64,000 nt of DNA from Ryuthela nishihirai (Eukaryota; Arthropoda; Arachnida; Araneae; Heptathelidae): assembly GCA_038380435.1 (NCBI GenBank), contig JAWZYU010000005.1, forward strand, positions 40,012,001-40,076,000, in the 5' to 3' direction. The notes under the pieces were generated by a model. That model was given only the letters and a program-made list of their open reading frames with translations. It was not told the origin of the DNA and searched no databases. Within the stretch, counting starts at the first letter, position 1. Each line of letters starts with the position of its first letter. The translations under genes were made by a program, and so were the position numbers. This document shows, piece by piece, positions 44,422 through 55,934 of the stretch.

Positions 44422-45154
44422 GCAACAACGTTAATTAATTGTTTCTCATTTATTACCCCAGTTCGTGCCGTGAATCCTCCAATTCCTTCTTTTTGAACCC
44501 TGATTCAACTGAATATTTATTCTTCATCATAATTAATTCCCATCTTTCAGTGTTGTTAATAAATTCAACACATTAACTGATGCTACACCTCTGTTACGTG
44601 AATGAGTCCACAAACCTTCCGAACATGGAAATGTCTCAAGTTATCCAATCGCAAAAAATACTTAATCAACAGAAGGTTAAATTGGTCCTATCAGATTTCT
44701 TCTCTAAGCTACTATTTCTTCTGAGATGCCCTTAGATAAGGATCAGTCAATAAGTGCATCACTATAACTTTTAAAGCAACAAGTAGCATATTTCAGGGCA
44801 TCAGTTTAAACGGCATTTCTTTTGGCGTCACGAGAGATTTCTACTCTCCCTCCTCATAGCACCTTTTTCGCCTGTTTTTGTTCGCGGTAGTGCAGATGCA
44901 TTGAGCTGTCTCTTCGTTCAAGAACCACTTACACTTCACTTTTGGATGAAATAGCGAATGAAACGCCTGATGATATTGTAATCGTTTCGTTCATTTTAAC
45001 AAAGAAATGGAATTTTTCGTTTTCGATAAACATGTGTCTGTTTTTGAACCCACTGTTAATCCAGTCACTACTAATAGAGTTTCACGGCATTCGGAATAGT
45101 TTTATCCCCAATCTTACTAGTCTCGATCTTAGAATCACTGAATCTACGCTCATT
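44422..45154. other. No gene recognised
   Basis: A+T-rich, with short hydrophobic ORFs on both strands. Confidence 0.3.
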
Positions 45155-46945
45155 GGTTGGTTGGTTGTTTGAAGTTTAATGGCGCAAAGCCAACTAGGCC
45201 ATATTGCACTAAACATAACAATCCCGAATATAAATAAATAATAATCACTTAAACCCGCAACCAAAGTTAAAAGCAAAATGAAAAAAGAATACAGAAAAAA
45301 AATCAGTATAAACAAGAACAAGTATAAATACAAATATAAGGCATTGGGTGTAGAGGAGGACCCAGTGAAAAAGCAAAAACAAGTGTATAAAAACAGGGTC
45401 AAAGATAAAAATTATATACCGTTAAAAATATCCTGTAAATCGTAAAAAGTGAAAGATAGGTGGAAAAAGGAATTATTAGGTAAAATACGGCCGAGTGTAA
45501 GGGGCTTGGCTGTAAATACAAAAACGACGCTCAAGATTAAAAGCAGTACAATCGGCTAAACTGTGTTTAATCGTTAAAATGGTGTCACAAAACTCGCACT
45601 TAGGTTTGCCGTCTGCCCCAAAAAAGAAAGGAATGTGTAAAAAACGAATGACCTAAGTGGAGCAGGGAAACTAAAACGTTCTCCTTGCGATTCCTGTGAA
45701 AACATGACTGTCGTGGTTTGATAATAGGCTTGATCTCGAAGAGATTTTTACCAATCTGTTCGGACCAAGATTTCTGCTACCGTGCCCGGAGCTCGATAGT
45801 AAAACGATTTCGAATATCCAAATATGGAACCAGTAGTGGGGAGGTGGACAGGGGCGTGGCCGACTAGGCAGCAGCGTCTTCCGTGAATTGAATAAACAGA
45901 CGGAATTAGACAATTATTGTGTAATGCAGATCTTTTCGATAGGTTCCTTCTCTGCTGCTTCGCAGCTTTAATGTCAGTTTTCCTTTTGCATCGATCAGTA
46001 CACGAGAGTGACATGTGGTGCCTTCCATTAGATGCAGTATTATCCTGTATAGTGGAGCATCGGATGGCATTACTCTACCATATTTCCACCACACGATGGA
46101 GCTGCTGACGGATCTTAAAGAGAACAGGGTGAGGCCGATACTTCACTGAGATTAAAGCCTACAGTGAGCTAAGCAAGTCGGTGTAAATATATACACTGAC
46201 GATGATGCTTAGCTGCTATCTGGTCCAAGGCGAGGCTGATAGCATGCAGCTCAGCAGGAAGATGGAACACTGATGTGGGATCTGATCTGCAATGATTACA
46301 TCACAAAGGATCATAGTCGATCCCATTGATGTGTCGGACTTCGAGCCATCTATGAAAACAGGCAAGACGTCCGTGTGCTCAACACAGTGGCTGGAAAGAG
46401 TTGCTGGTAGACATAGTGTGGTGTAAAGGCCTTATCCGTCCTACAAAGAGAAAAGTCTCGGGAAGGGGAAACAGCGAGCCATGGTGGAAGTGGCTCAGCT
46501 GTAGATTGGGCAATGTTATCGAGACTGATGTTGAGGTCTCTGAGGTAGGCTCGGGCACGCAAATTGAAAGGACGAATGGCAATCAGCCGATTGTGATATA
46601 ATATTTTCCACTGAGGATTGAAAACGCAGTCCCAAGTAGGATGGTCTGGCAGGGATTGAAATTTTGCTGCATGTTGCAGGGCGAATAGATAACGATGGTT
46701 CGTCGGTCTCAATATAAAGACTTTGGACAGGTGAAGTGCAGAAGGCCCCCATGCAACAAGGATGGCCTGATGGTGCATATATCCGACACTTTCACCACCG
46801 AATCCCAGGCAGAGTCATATACCTGGGATCTAAAGTCCTGTTTCGACTGCATAAGTGCTTGATAGAGGCGGAACAATGAACATTCGTCCGCCTCTCAGAA
46901 GAGGGAAAAGAGGATCTTGAAGATATTCAATGCATCTAGGCTAAA
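45155..46945 (-). mobile_element. I/R1-like LINE, 3' half (post-RT linker, RNase H, 3' UTR)
   Basis: Reading leftward: RLYQALMQSKQDF and SQVYDSAWDSVVK near 46860-46800 (region after the RT), HHQAILVAWGP..SALHLSKVF near 46775, then LPDHPTWDCVF near 46640. The RNase H start is VFIDGSKSDTSMGS near 46345 (first catalytic Asp), with YTDLLSSL near 46180, a GNEKAD-like region read as KTDIKAAKQQ near 45975, and KCEFCDTILTIKHSLADC near 45590 (the C-terminal Cys/His motif). The 3' end at 45155 reads GGCTTTGCGCCATTAAACTT plus (CCAA)n. Frames are heavily broken. Confidence 0.8.
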
Positions 46946-46965
46946 AAAAATCTTTTAATCAGCTT

Positions 46966-47735
46966 CACCTGAGATGGAGTCAGGCTCGTATCTGCATTTC
47001 CGATGTTTGAGTCCCCACTTGTGCCAGCGATGAGATTTATCTCCGCTATATTCCCACCCTGCGCTCAGTAAGAAAGGAAACACTGATGGGCTTGGAAAGG
47101 CCATCAATGTTCCCTTTCTTACCGAGGACCATCTGTCGGATGGGATGTAAAGCTGTGACTCCGTGTACAGGAGAGCCGTATCCTGTGCACATAAAAGAAC
47201 ACGCTCGAGGGGATGGGGATGGCTCAGTTGGAGGATCGTAATCTACAGTTCCCAGGCGAGTCCTAGATGGGATTGTTGAGATTTATTTCAGAAAAACTCC
47301 CTGCCCAACTCATAGTCAATAGGGGACACCAATCGGCTTGGAAAGGCAGTCGTCCGTCGGATGGGATGTAGGACGTGGTCACATGTGCAGGAGAGCCATT
47401 CCTTGTGTACGTTAAAGAGCACGCTGGATGGATTTGACGGGAAGATACCATCTGTCTCCAAACAGCTGTTCCCGTAGGTCTCCTCCACCAACCTTTTCTG
47501 AGCCTCGGGGTCTTTGTGACCTTGCCATTTAGCCCATTGTGTGCAAAAAAAGTGCCGCTTAGAGGTAAAACAACCCAACCCAAAGCTTTGATGAGAAGCT
47601 TACATCTGTCTCTAAACAGCTGTCGACTGGGTCCCCTTCCCCCAACCTTCTTTGAGTCTTCAGGATCTTTGTGACTTTGGTATTTAACCCATTTTATGCA
47701 AAAAAAATTGCTGCTCAGAGTTAAAATAACCCAGT
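46966..47735 (+). mobile_element. SINE-A (outer copy), interrupted by another SINE-A
   Basis: The left part (46966-47208) runs from the anticodon-arm region (GTCAGGCTCGTATCTG) to AAAAGAACACGCTCGA. The right part (47582-47735) resumes GATGAGAAGCTTACATCTGTC and ends AAAATAACCCAG. The sequence that should join them is split by the inner copy at 47209-47581. It is older, with a 21-base internal duplication of a GGAAACACTGATGG/TTCTTACCGAGGACC region. Confidence 0.8.
47209..47581 (+). mobile_element. SINE-A (inner copy)
   Basis: Head GGGGATGGGGATGGCTCAGTT, truncated anticodon arm, body and full tail AACAACCCAACCC. It sits within the outer SINE-A; a target duplication is not clear. Confidence 0.88.
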
Positions 47736-49082
47736 ATAATCCTAAGGGCAAGTTCTCATTCCGAAGCTGTTCCTAGTGGACAATTTCCAACGTTTAGCAA
47801 CCTTTCCCTTGAGACTGACTCTTTCATTTTTCGCGGCAATGAAGACTTCGCGCTAATGTATTCCTTTGGCAACTCATTGAAATTTGGTTCCACACGTGGT
47901 GCATGGGAGCTTTAACACTGATCACTAAATGATTCAAAATGTTCTATCGCTGAAAGGAGTTTATCTTCTGTGGAAGTTGTCTTTTCCCTCTAGTAATTTC
48001 CGCATTCGAAAAAGGAAATAAAAATATCGTTCTGAAGTTTAAACTCTGCAACTTAAAGTTGTACCTTTAACGCATTAACTAATGTACTTTTCAAGCTGTA
48101 AGAAGTTGCGTCTGCAAGTTTTGCGCCGAGCATGATTTCTTCCTTCTTAGTCATTAGGAAGAGAAAGCTTATTAATCAATTCAGAAGTGAGCTGCCCCTC
48201 CCCCCCAGTGGACGAATCACTGTTAATTATTCCATTTGAGTGAAACGAGCAGAGCGAACAGGCTGCAGCTTCCCGCTGCATGTTTGCTCAGTGATCTAGC
48301 AAACCTTCGCTCGCTCGCTCGCCGTTGCACGGACGATGAATTATGAATCGCTCCGATTCCCATATTAAACACTTGGAACAGGCGATGAGGTGCGCGCTGC
48401 TCAGAGCACCCGTTACATCGGCATTTGCCATTGCTGTCTCTTTCTGGCTCTGAGCATCGTGCAGAGAAATCTCCCTCCTCCTCTTTCGGTCTCTCATCTT
48501 CATTATCATTTATGGAATGCAACCAAGTCCTTCAAACGTAGCAATATTTCTCAGCAAAGACGGATGAGTCACGGAATAGAGTGTGATGAGCGTAGCGCGA
48601 GCTATCAGCATCGAACATCTTCTAGCCTTGTCTACGGACCAAGTTCCCAAAAGGAAATAAAAGAAATAGGGATTTCTACCACGGAAAGATAATCCGTCGG
48701 GCAACGTGACGTAAAAATAAAAAAGGGGGTTTTGTTAAAAATTGGGCGATGGTCCCAGTTTGTTTAGAAATTATAACGAAAGAGGAGCACTGGGACGGCG
48801 TTCCGGTTAAATAATTTGGAAACATCGAGTACTGGAACAGCATTTCGATTTAGTTTCAGCACTGCTTTTGGTAACTGTTTCCCCCTGCTCAAAAGGTCCC
48901 GCTTCGCCCCCTGATGTTATGACACCCAAATTAAAGAAACGACTGATGCGGATATTGCAAAGAGTATGTCTTAAAAACCAGAGGCCTGACGAAATGGAAA
49001 AACAAAATGCCACCAACACGAATTTGAGTCAAACAAATGAATTGATACATACATATCGACTTCTGATGCTACCTAGACTACA
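47736..49082. other. No gene recognised; CpG-richer patch at 48220-48530
   Basis: The patch has (GCTC)n near 48309-48322 and ORFs in two minus frames (48223-48522, 48288-48509) with acidic starts, but no motif, no good start context and no splice pair. It could be a CpG-rich regulatory region. The rest is featureless. Confidence 0.3.
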
Positions 49083-49730
49083 TAAACTGGTTTCATAAAT
49101 TGAGGAAAAATGAGAAAAATCGCGATAATTCACCAAACAAATTGTGCGATACTCATCAAACTTGTTCATGTAACCAGTAAAGTAATGCCGAGAAAGCATA
49201 TCGTATGCAAATTAGTCAAGGTTGCGTCAATTTACGTAATCGGATACCGGCATAAAAACGGGTGTTTTGAAGTGGATCGTTATTTTGTGTTGTAAATGTG
49301 AGTAAAGAATTTCGAAATAGCCATTTTGTAAGAATGACCTCGAGCCATCATTTGCCAAATGAACTGCGGTGGAGAGCTATTGACCAACTCGAAGCAGGCC
49401 AAAGTCAGTCAGGTGTGATACGATGGCTGAATGTGAGTCCTTCTGTGGTCCATAGACTGTGGAATCAATTTCTTAGCACGGATTCCGCGTTTTGGAGGTT
49501 TAGCCGAGGAAAGGCTAGAGTCACGACCGATATCTGCAATTATAATAGCACGAAGGAGCAGAACGTCTACTCCCTCTCAGATACGATCCTCTCTTGCAGC
49601 AGCCACTGGAAGGATTGTATCAGCTTCTACTGTGCATAGAATGCTTCATGAGCGAGGTCTGTAGGTTAGAAGGCCAGTAATTTGTATACCCCTCACGTCA
49701 GGTCACAGGAGAGAGCTTCTATATGATTGA

Positions 49731-50115
49731 ATGATGCCATCCGACGTTCCACTATACAGGACAGTACTACATCTTATGGATGGCACCAAAAGCAACTTTT
49801 GTGTGCTGGTTGAGGCCTATCAAAATTCTGTCATTGAAGCTGCGAAGCAGCGGAATGAGTACATATCGTCTGCATTACTTATATATTATCGATTATTCTG
49901 TTCATTCACATCTCTGATTTTGGTACTTCCGAATTTTGAGCCTTGTGTTCTGATTGATGCCTATCAGAACGCTCACATTAATGCTGCAGAGCAGCTGGGA
50001 GTCTACTTTAGAGCTGCTAGAGCTATCGTCTACTTTAGTTTAATATTATGGAAATCAGTCATTTCATTCATATCTCTAATTATGGAACTTTCGATTTTTG
50101 AACCGTGCCGATGAT
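49731..50115 (+). mobile_element. I/R1-like LINE RNase H fragments inside the Tc1 element
   Basis: MPSDVPLYRTVLHLMDGTK near 49734 matches the minus-strand frame at 46065-46000 (MPSDAPLYRIILHLMEGT). The following VLVEAYQNSVIEAAKQ and, 150 bases later, VLIDAYQNAHINAAEQL are two copies of the same GNEKADxAAK-like block, so the piece contains an internal duplication. Orientation is opposite to the copy at 45155-46945. Confidence 0.6.
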
Positions 50116-50307
50116 TTATTGCCAATATGGTTAGGTAGCATCATAGTCTAATTTTTACTGCAATTCTGTACATGAATTGTGCCGAAAGTCTACCATTTTT
50201 AAGGGCTGAATTCGAGTTTTTTTAATTTTAAAAACATGATATTCACTACTTAAATATCAGTTATTTGGAACAGATGTCCAAGTTCGAAGCTTTCGTAGTT
50301 TCGTGGA

Positions 50308-50601
50308 TGGTTGGGTGAGAGGACCCACTGGACAGATGTTGGGAAAAGGGTGTGAGTCTCCCGTCAAGGACATCCAGCGTGTTCTTTAACGTGCGGGGGT
50401 GTCTCTCCCACACACGGAACCACGGCTTAACGTCCCATCCGACGGACGGCGGCCTTTTCAAGCCCAACAGTGCCCCTATTCACTGTAGGCAGGGCAGGGA
50501 CTTTGGCAGAGAATAATCTCTACATTTGCCCAGCTGGAACCCGAACCTGATATTTGCTGGTTATGAGCCTGGCACGCTACCAACTGGCCTCCCCTGTCCC
50601 C
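50308..50601 (-). mobile_element. SINE-A, 3'-truncated
   Basis: The reverse complement has the head GGGGACAGGGGAGGCCAGTT and body up to GTCCTCTCACCCAACC. The last 60 bases of the family are missing. Antisense ORF 50261-50467 is a product of the SINE. Confidence 0.82.
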
Positions 50602-50972
50602 GTAATAAAAAAAATTAGAATAATAAAAATAGAAAGGAGGGAAAAGAAAAAGAGAAATGGTGACAAAAAATAGGTGAGAAAATAGTAATGAAGCAGAATA
50701 AAATGATAACAGTGATAAAAAATAATAAGTAACGGTAGGGGAGAGAAAGGGGGATGGAAATAGTGAGAAATAAAATAAGAAAGATGAGAGATAGAAAAGA
50801 TAGATATAAAATCTTGATTAAGTCCAGACAGTGTTTGAATTTGTTATGTGTTTATGGTTAGAAATGTCAATCATGAGAATACTTTTAAGTTTTAAGAAAT
50901 ATCTATTATTATTGATACAATTAATTTTAAATTTGGAAGGATATGAAGTATAGTAAAGTGTAAAAGGGGGGC
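50602..50972. other. Purine-rich (A/G) plus-strand stretch
   Basis: 50610-50810 is almost free of C on the plus strand (AGAAAGGAGGGAAAAG, GGGGAGAGAAAGGGGGATGG). No gene. It could form triplex-prone DNA or be a decayed A/G tail. Confidence 0.45.
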
Positions 50973-51913
50973 AGAAGAACAATGGAGGTCAGTACTCTTT
51001 ACAGAGATAATAACTCTTTACAGATGAGTCCAGATATTGCTTACAGAGTAATTTCGGACATTGGTATGGAGAGAATGAGGTACCCGCCATCATCCCAGTA
51101 ACATCCGTCAAAGAGACAGTTACGGCGGAGGTAGCGTGTGTCTTTGGGGTGGAATTTCCTTAGGTGGACACACAGACCTCAATGTGTTGCCGAGTGGGAA
51201 CCTCAATGCTCAGAGGTATAGAGATAACATCCTGGACCCTTATGAACGTCCTTACGCTGGTGCAATAGGTGAAATATTCATCTTACAAGATGATAACGCT
51301 CGTCCACACAGAGCTCGACTAGTGGAACAATATGTTCAAGAGAAACCATTATGTGCATGCAGTGGCCAGCTCGATCTCACGACCTAAATCTGATTGAGCA
51401 TGTGTGGGATGCGCTAGGGAGACGTGTTGCTGCTCTGAACCTGCCACCTGCAACAAAGGCAGAGCTTATTACTGCTTTAAGGGAACAATGGTCGTTACTC
51501 CCTACTGAACTGATTCACATCATAAACAACACGGAACATCGCTGTCTTCCCTGCATTGCGGTAAGGGGTGACCACACTCCTTATTAAAGAACTTTGCCCT
51601 TTGAATTCTGACACCTCAGTTTTGGACAAGTTCTTGTAAATGTTATTTTTTGACGAAAAATGTTTTTACCATTCTGAAACTAGCATTGTAATTCAAGTTT
51701 CCATCATTTTTCATTAAAATCATTCATATGGTTTTTTGTTTATGATAATTTTTTTGAGTTTTCCTTAATTTATGGAAGCCAGTGTATATACGTATTAGAA
51801 ATTTCAATAATGCGTGAGAGTAAATCTAAAGATCATTTTGGTCCTCCAAGCAGCGGAGAAATCTAAGAGAATCAATTCAAGATGTGCAGGGTCATTTATA
51901 AAAGAATCCCATA

Positions 51914-52377
51914 TTTTAAAGTGCTATATTTTATTAAATAATTAGGTAACTAAAGTAATGGTGTGTACAAAATATCAAATAACTCTCAAAATATTGTTTT
52001 TACGACGGCGCGGAGTATCACATATACGGTCTTAATGGAATCCTTCAAATGTCAAATTTCAAAATCGGTGGATTGGTAAAGGTGGACGAATCTTGTTGTC
52101 CCCGTAAATCCTGATTTGACATCAATGGATTTCAATTTTGGTAGGAAACACTAATAACATCTTTTATTCCGAAAAAATATAAATTAACACCATTAGAAGG
52201 AAAAAATCACTGCCGCTATGGTAAATTACATGCTGAGTAGAATAGAGAAGTTGAATATCACGTCATCAATGGGGCCACATTGAAATCAGTTTAATAAAAA
52301 GCTTGACGAGTGTTTGGATATTTTGTACACACATTTACTTTTCTCACTTAATTAGTTAATAAAATATAACATTTTAA
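51914..52377. mobile_element. MITE-like element with about 70-bp terminal inverted repeats
   Basis: Left 51914-51984 and the reverse complement of 52305-52377 align over about 70 bases, sharing TATATTTTATTAA, TAATTA, GTAA and the exact GTGTGTACAAAATATC. The interior is 320 bases without coding capacity. Superfamily and target duplication are not determined. Confidence 0.65.
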
Positions 52378-52381
52378 TGTA

Positions 52382-52480
52382 CAGTAATACCCCACTTTAC
52401 GATGATCCGCTCATACGACGTTTTCAATTACCACCAGTGCCCATTTTTATGACCGCAAAGCAAAGGGAAAAGGGCTAAAA
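52382..52480 (+). repeat. Possible mariner/Tigger-like terminal sequence
   Basis: After TA at 52380-52381, CAGTAATACCCCACTTTACG and ATCCGCTCATACGACG resemble terminal sequences of pogo/Tigger-like elements. No partner end is found. Confidence 0.3.
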
Positions 52481-52619
52481 ATTGGCGTGGGTAAAAGACG
52501 AGAAAATCTATGTCAGAAAGGATGAACACGCAGAAGCCCTAGGATCAGAAATTTAGAAGACGTAGCCCGATTGTATAAAAAAAATAACACTTTCAAGTAA
52601 ACTTTTTTCTAGGGAAGGA

Positions 52620-54170
52620 ATTGGATGTTACATATTGAAAATTTACAAGAAGAATATTTTTGTGAAATTCCTAAAAGGCAGATATACACTATTGAAAATT
52701 ATAATGTTTATGATAAAGATAACTATTTTTGGGGAAAAGGGCTTAAAATAATTGAGGGAAATATTCGGAGTATGAGGAAGAATTTTGATCGTTTTTTTAA
52801 TTTTTTTTACACTTAATAAATTTAGAACCAGATATCATTGTCCTTACCGAAATTTGGATAAAACGTTGTGAAGTTGGTATTTGTAATATAAATCGTTATG
52901 ATAGTTATTGTAATGAAAGTACTTTCAACAACTCTGGAGGTGTATTTATTTATATTAAGATAAATAACAACATTAGTTCAGAAAATTTAAATATGAATTT
53001 TATTACTGCAGATGTTTTACAAATTAAAATTATGTTTAATAGGTTTAAATCGTATTTGGTAGCTGTCTATAGAATTCACGAGTATTCAATTAAGGTGTTT
53101 ACTGAAGAATTGGAAACAAATTGATTAATATTTATGATATGTATATGATAATGTTAGGAGATTTCAATATTGATATGATAAACTGTGGTTTCAATATGCA
53201 GAAATATGTCAGTGTATTAACAGCATGTGGTTTTAAATCAAGTAACGAAGAACTTACTAGGTCACAAATAGATACAGTGGACCTTCGTTATAGCGCTGCT
53301 CGCTATACCGCGCACTCGGTTATAGCGCGAGCGATGTTCGCGAAAAGTTCAAACATGTTTATACAGGTCCGTGCGGCGTTAGTGAGTATCGCATTTTATT
53401 GTTACTGCGTATTGAGTAATTGTGTATGTATTGAGTTCCTTCATGTATTTTGAATAGTGTTTAATTATTGTATGCATGATGAATAAAAGAAAAGTTTACA
53501 GTGTGAAATTTATTGTGTCGCCACACAATAATCGGTATAACGCGGTTCACCTTATAACGCGGGTGTTGTTTCCCGCCCGATATGCGCGTTATATCGGGGG
53601 TCCACTGTACTAGTCTGTATCATGTGTTTATTAAAAACATTCAATACAAAAGTTGTGAAAGTATGTTATAAAATTATGTTTAACTGATCATTTATATTTA
53701 GGTTTGTCGCTGAATCTAGGTTTTGACATTAGTGAAGGTTCTAAAAAACAAATTTATGAAGTAGAGAAATTAAAAATTTTTAAATTGAAAAAATGTTTAA
53801 AAAATATGTTGGAGTCAAATTAATGATCTGAATATAGATGATGGGTTTTACAGCTTCATATCAATAATTCAGAATGCAATAGAAACTTCAAAAGAAATGG
53901 TAACGCATAGAAATACCAAAAAACTAAAACCATGGATCACAAATGGAATTGTTAATTCTATAAAGTTAAGAAAAAAATTGGGAAAACGTTATAAACTAAA
54001 TTTAATGTCTGAACAGGATATTATAGACCATAAGATTTATAGAAATTTATTCACATCATTAATTAGGGAACCAAAAAATCTATATTACAGAAATAGATTG
54101 TAGGGAATAAATCAAACTCAAATAAAAACTGGGATACTATAAATGAATTATGTGGGATATAATTAAGAAA
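52620..54170 (+). mobile_element. CR1-like LINE, endonuclease and linker, 3'-truncated
   Basis: GLKIIEGNIRSMRKNFDRF near 52740, IIVLTEIWIKR near 52838 (catalytic Glu), NNSGGVFIYIK near 52930, IMLGDFNID near 53150, then, after the element at 53275-53607, LYHVFIKNIQY near 53615 and TDHL near 53690. The linker KLKPWITNGIVNSIKLRKKL near 53920 and EPKNLYYRNRL near 54070 lead to a truncated end before the RT. The same organisation as the two minus-strand CR1-like copies, with many stops. Confidence 0.75.
53275..53607. mobile_element. Tigger/pogo-like MITE, 333 bp, TA target duplication
   Basis: CAGTGGACCTTCGTTATAGC at the left and, inverted, CAGTGGACCCCCGATATAAC at the right; TA at 53273-53274 and 53608-53609. 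CpG-rich GCGC/TATA alternation near both ends is typical of pogo/Tigger-group termini. No transposase. It interrupts the endonuclease of the surrounding LINE between the GDFN and DH motifs. Confidence 0.88.
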
Positions 54171-54191
54171 AATATTTTACTGAAAAAAACA

Positions 54192-54228
54192 TTTAGCTGT
54201 ATGAGCCTGCAAGGATCATACAGCTAAA
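54192..54228. repeat. Perfect 13-bp stem-loop at the LINE 3' end
   Basis: TTTAGCTGTATGA (54192-54204) and TCATACAGCTAAA (54216-54228) with an 11-base loop. It stands at the 3' end of the second RTE element on the minus strand. Confidence 0.85.
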
Positions 54229-54356
54229 ACTCTAAAACAGATAAAATTATACTCTTTGCTACAAGTACAATTTGTCCCCATTCTCCTCTATCCATTGTCT
54301 TCTCCTCCCAATTTGAAATATTCAATTCATCCAAGTCCCTTCGTATGCAGTCTCTC

Positions 54357-54408
54357 CATCTCAAGCGAGATGATATCTCAAGCTTGAGATATCATCTCGC
54401 TTGAGATG
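54357..54408. repeat. 52-bp perfect palindrome
   Basis: The sequence CATCTCAAGCGAGATGATAT continues to a central AAGCTT and is mirrored exactly, with no spacer. A partial extra copy (CTTGAGATCTCGCTTGAGA) follows at 54417-54435. It lies in the C-terminal coding region of the second RTE element. Confidence 0.93.
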
Positions 54409-55934
54409 TATTATGGCTTGAGATCTCGCTTGAGAATTCCACTTGGTAAAGGAATATAGTTTTTCTTTGGTTCTCTCTCTGCATCAATCCTTTGAATGTG
54501 TCCCGTCAATCATAATCGATTGACTTTAATCTCACTGGTTATAGTAGGAGAGCCACATTTTCCTTACCATATGTCATATTCGCCACAATCCACAAGAGTT
54601 GTCAAGGATTGGTCCACATATTTTTCTTAGGACTTGATTTTCACACCGCTGTAATTTTCCTTCATCAGCGCTTGGAGTGCTCCAGGTTTCAGATCCATAC
54701 TAAACAATTGGTCGTAAGATTGTCTTATACATACTTTCTTTTGCTCTATATGCTAATATTTTTGAAGACAGTCGAGGTCGGAGCGCATAAAAGGTTTGAT
54801 TTTCTGCTTTTATTCTAGCAAGAATTTCATCTTGTATACGATTTTTATGAGTTATCTGGGTTCCAAGGCACTTGAAATGTGTAACTGGATTAAAAGAGAG
54901 GTTATCCACGTGAATCGTAGCTTGGTTGTGATCATGATCTTTCCTTGTCATTTTAAGGTATTGAATTTTGGCTTGATTTAATTTTAGTCCCACTTTTTTT
55001 CCTGATATATTTAATCTTCTTATACTGTCTTTGCTATCATCATCGTTCGGTCCCAAAATCACCAGGTCATCTGCATAACCGAGAATTTTGATCCAGTCCC
55101 TGAATTCTCCTTCCATTGTCACGATCAAAATTTTCTCCAAAATCAAATTAAAAAGAACAGATGATAAAACATCTCCCTGTCTTAGTCCTGTAGTAATTTT
55201 AAATGGTTCTGATTTTAATACCTCTATTTTCATTGATGCACATGTTAATCACATTTATTAACTTTTGTGGCATGCCAAATTCCTTTAGTGCATTAAGGAG
55301 GAGGCTTGTTCAATGAATACTATCATAAACTTTTTGAAAGTCCACAAAAAGATGTGATAGAGAATTGCTAAATTCCCAATTTTTCTCCAAAATTTGCCTT
55401 AATGTGAAATTTTAGTCAATAGTTGACCTACCCTTCTAAACCAGCATGGTTTTCTCCAAAAATGCCCTCTGCAAATGGAGTTATTCTTTTCAATAAAATG
55501 CTCCATAAGATCTTATAACAAGTGGGCAACAATGAAATACATCTGTAGATGCCACAGTCTTTCTCGTTTCCTTTCTTCTATATAGGTATGATTAGAGAAT
55601 CATTCCAATCCTCTGGCATACTTTTCCGTTTCCCAGATCATTTCAATAAGCCTATGAATTTTTCTGATGTAGTTCTCTTCCCCCTTTTTTTAGGAGTTCA
55701 GCTTCAATTCCATCAATACCTGTTGCTTTATTATTCTTCAGTTGAAAAATACTTTCAGTTACTTCTTCTCGTGTAGGTTTTTCAATCTCTGGTTCACAGC
55801 TCAATATATTCATCCGTTCAAATGTTTGCCTAGGAGTCTCACAGTTCAGCAGTTCATTAAAATGTCTTCGCCATCTTTCAATCATCCCATCCTCATTGCA
55901 TCGTCAGTTGGTTATAGTGAATGTTTTTGTTTGT

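Larger units (their letters stand above)
49334..51587 (+). pseudogene. Tc1-like transposase (copy 2)
   Basis: N-terminal HTH part LPNELRWRAIDQLEAGQSQS and VIRWLNVSPSVVHRLW is open until about 49540, where a deletion of TGTACAAGACC-type bases relative to copy 1 shifts the frame. After the foreign block: LGGHTDLNVLPSGNLNAQRY near 51150-51215, FILQDDNARPHRARLVEQY near 51275-51335 (second Asp), a frameshift near 51350, then DLNLIEHVWDALGRRVAAL (Glu) and the end at 51587 with CLPCIAVRGDHTPY. It lacks the SINE of copy 1 and so preserves the pre-insertion site at 51307-51317. Confidence 0.85.
49085..51784 (+). mobile_element. Tc1-like transposon, copy 2, split by 1.26 kb of other repeats
   Basis: Left end AACTGGTTTCATAAATTGAGG and right end TTTATGGAAGCCAGTG are flanked by TA at 49083-49084 and 51785-51786. 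It matches copy 1 at 49140-49716 and 50973-51784, with the foreign block 49717-50972 between. Removing it leaves about 1.44 kb. The outer ends are still recognisable, so the foreign material entered after the Tc1 element landed. Confidence 0.9.
54180..55915 (-). mobile_element. Second RTE-type LINE family, RT to 3' end
   Basis: Leftward: MIERWRRHFNELLNC near 55885, EVTESIFQLKNNKATGIDGI near 55765, the YK-GISLL region near 55540, LRQILEKNWEFSNSLSHLFV near 55390 and DFQKVYDSIH near 55330. Then TGLRQGDVLSSVLFNLILEK near 55195, catalytic YADDLVILG near 55078, VGLKLNQAKIQYLKM near 54990, YKTILRPIV near 54705, YGSETW near 54690 and the C-terminal LEMERLHTK / WEEKTMDRGEW near 54350-54280. It stops near 54180 with a 13-bp stem-loop. 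This family differs from copies A-D: YADDLVI rather than YADDLAL, and no (GTAT)n. Confidence 0.83.

Noticed and set aside
54609..54818. Plus ORFs opposite the second RTE element
   Set aside because: The minus strand carries the YADD reverse transcriptase, so these are shadows.
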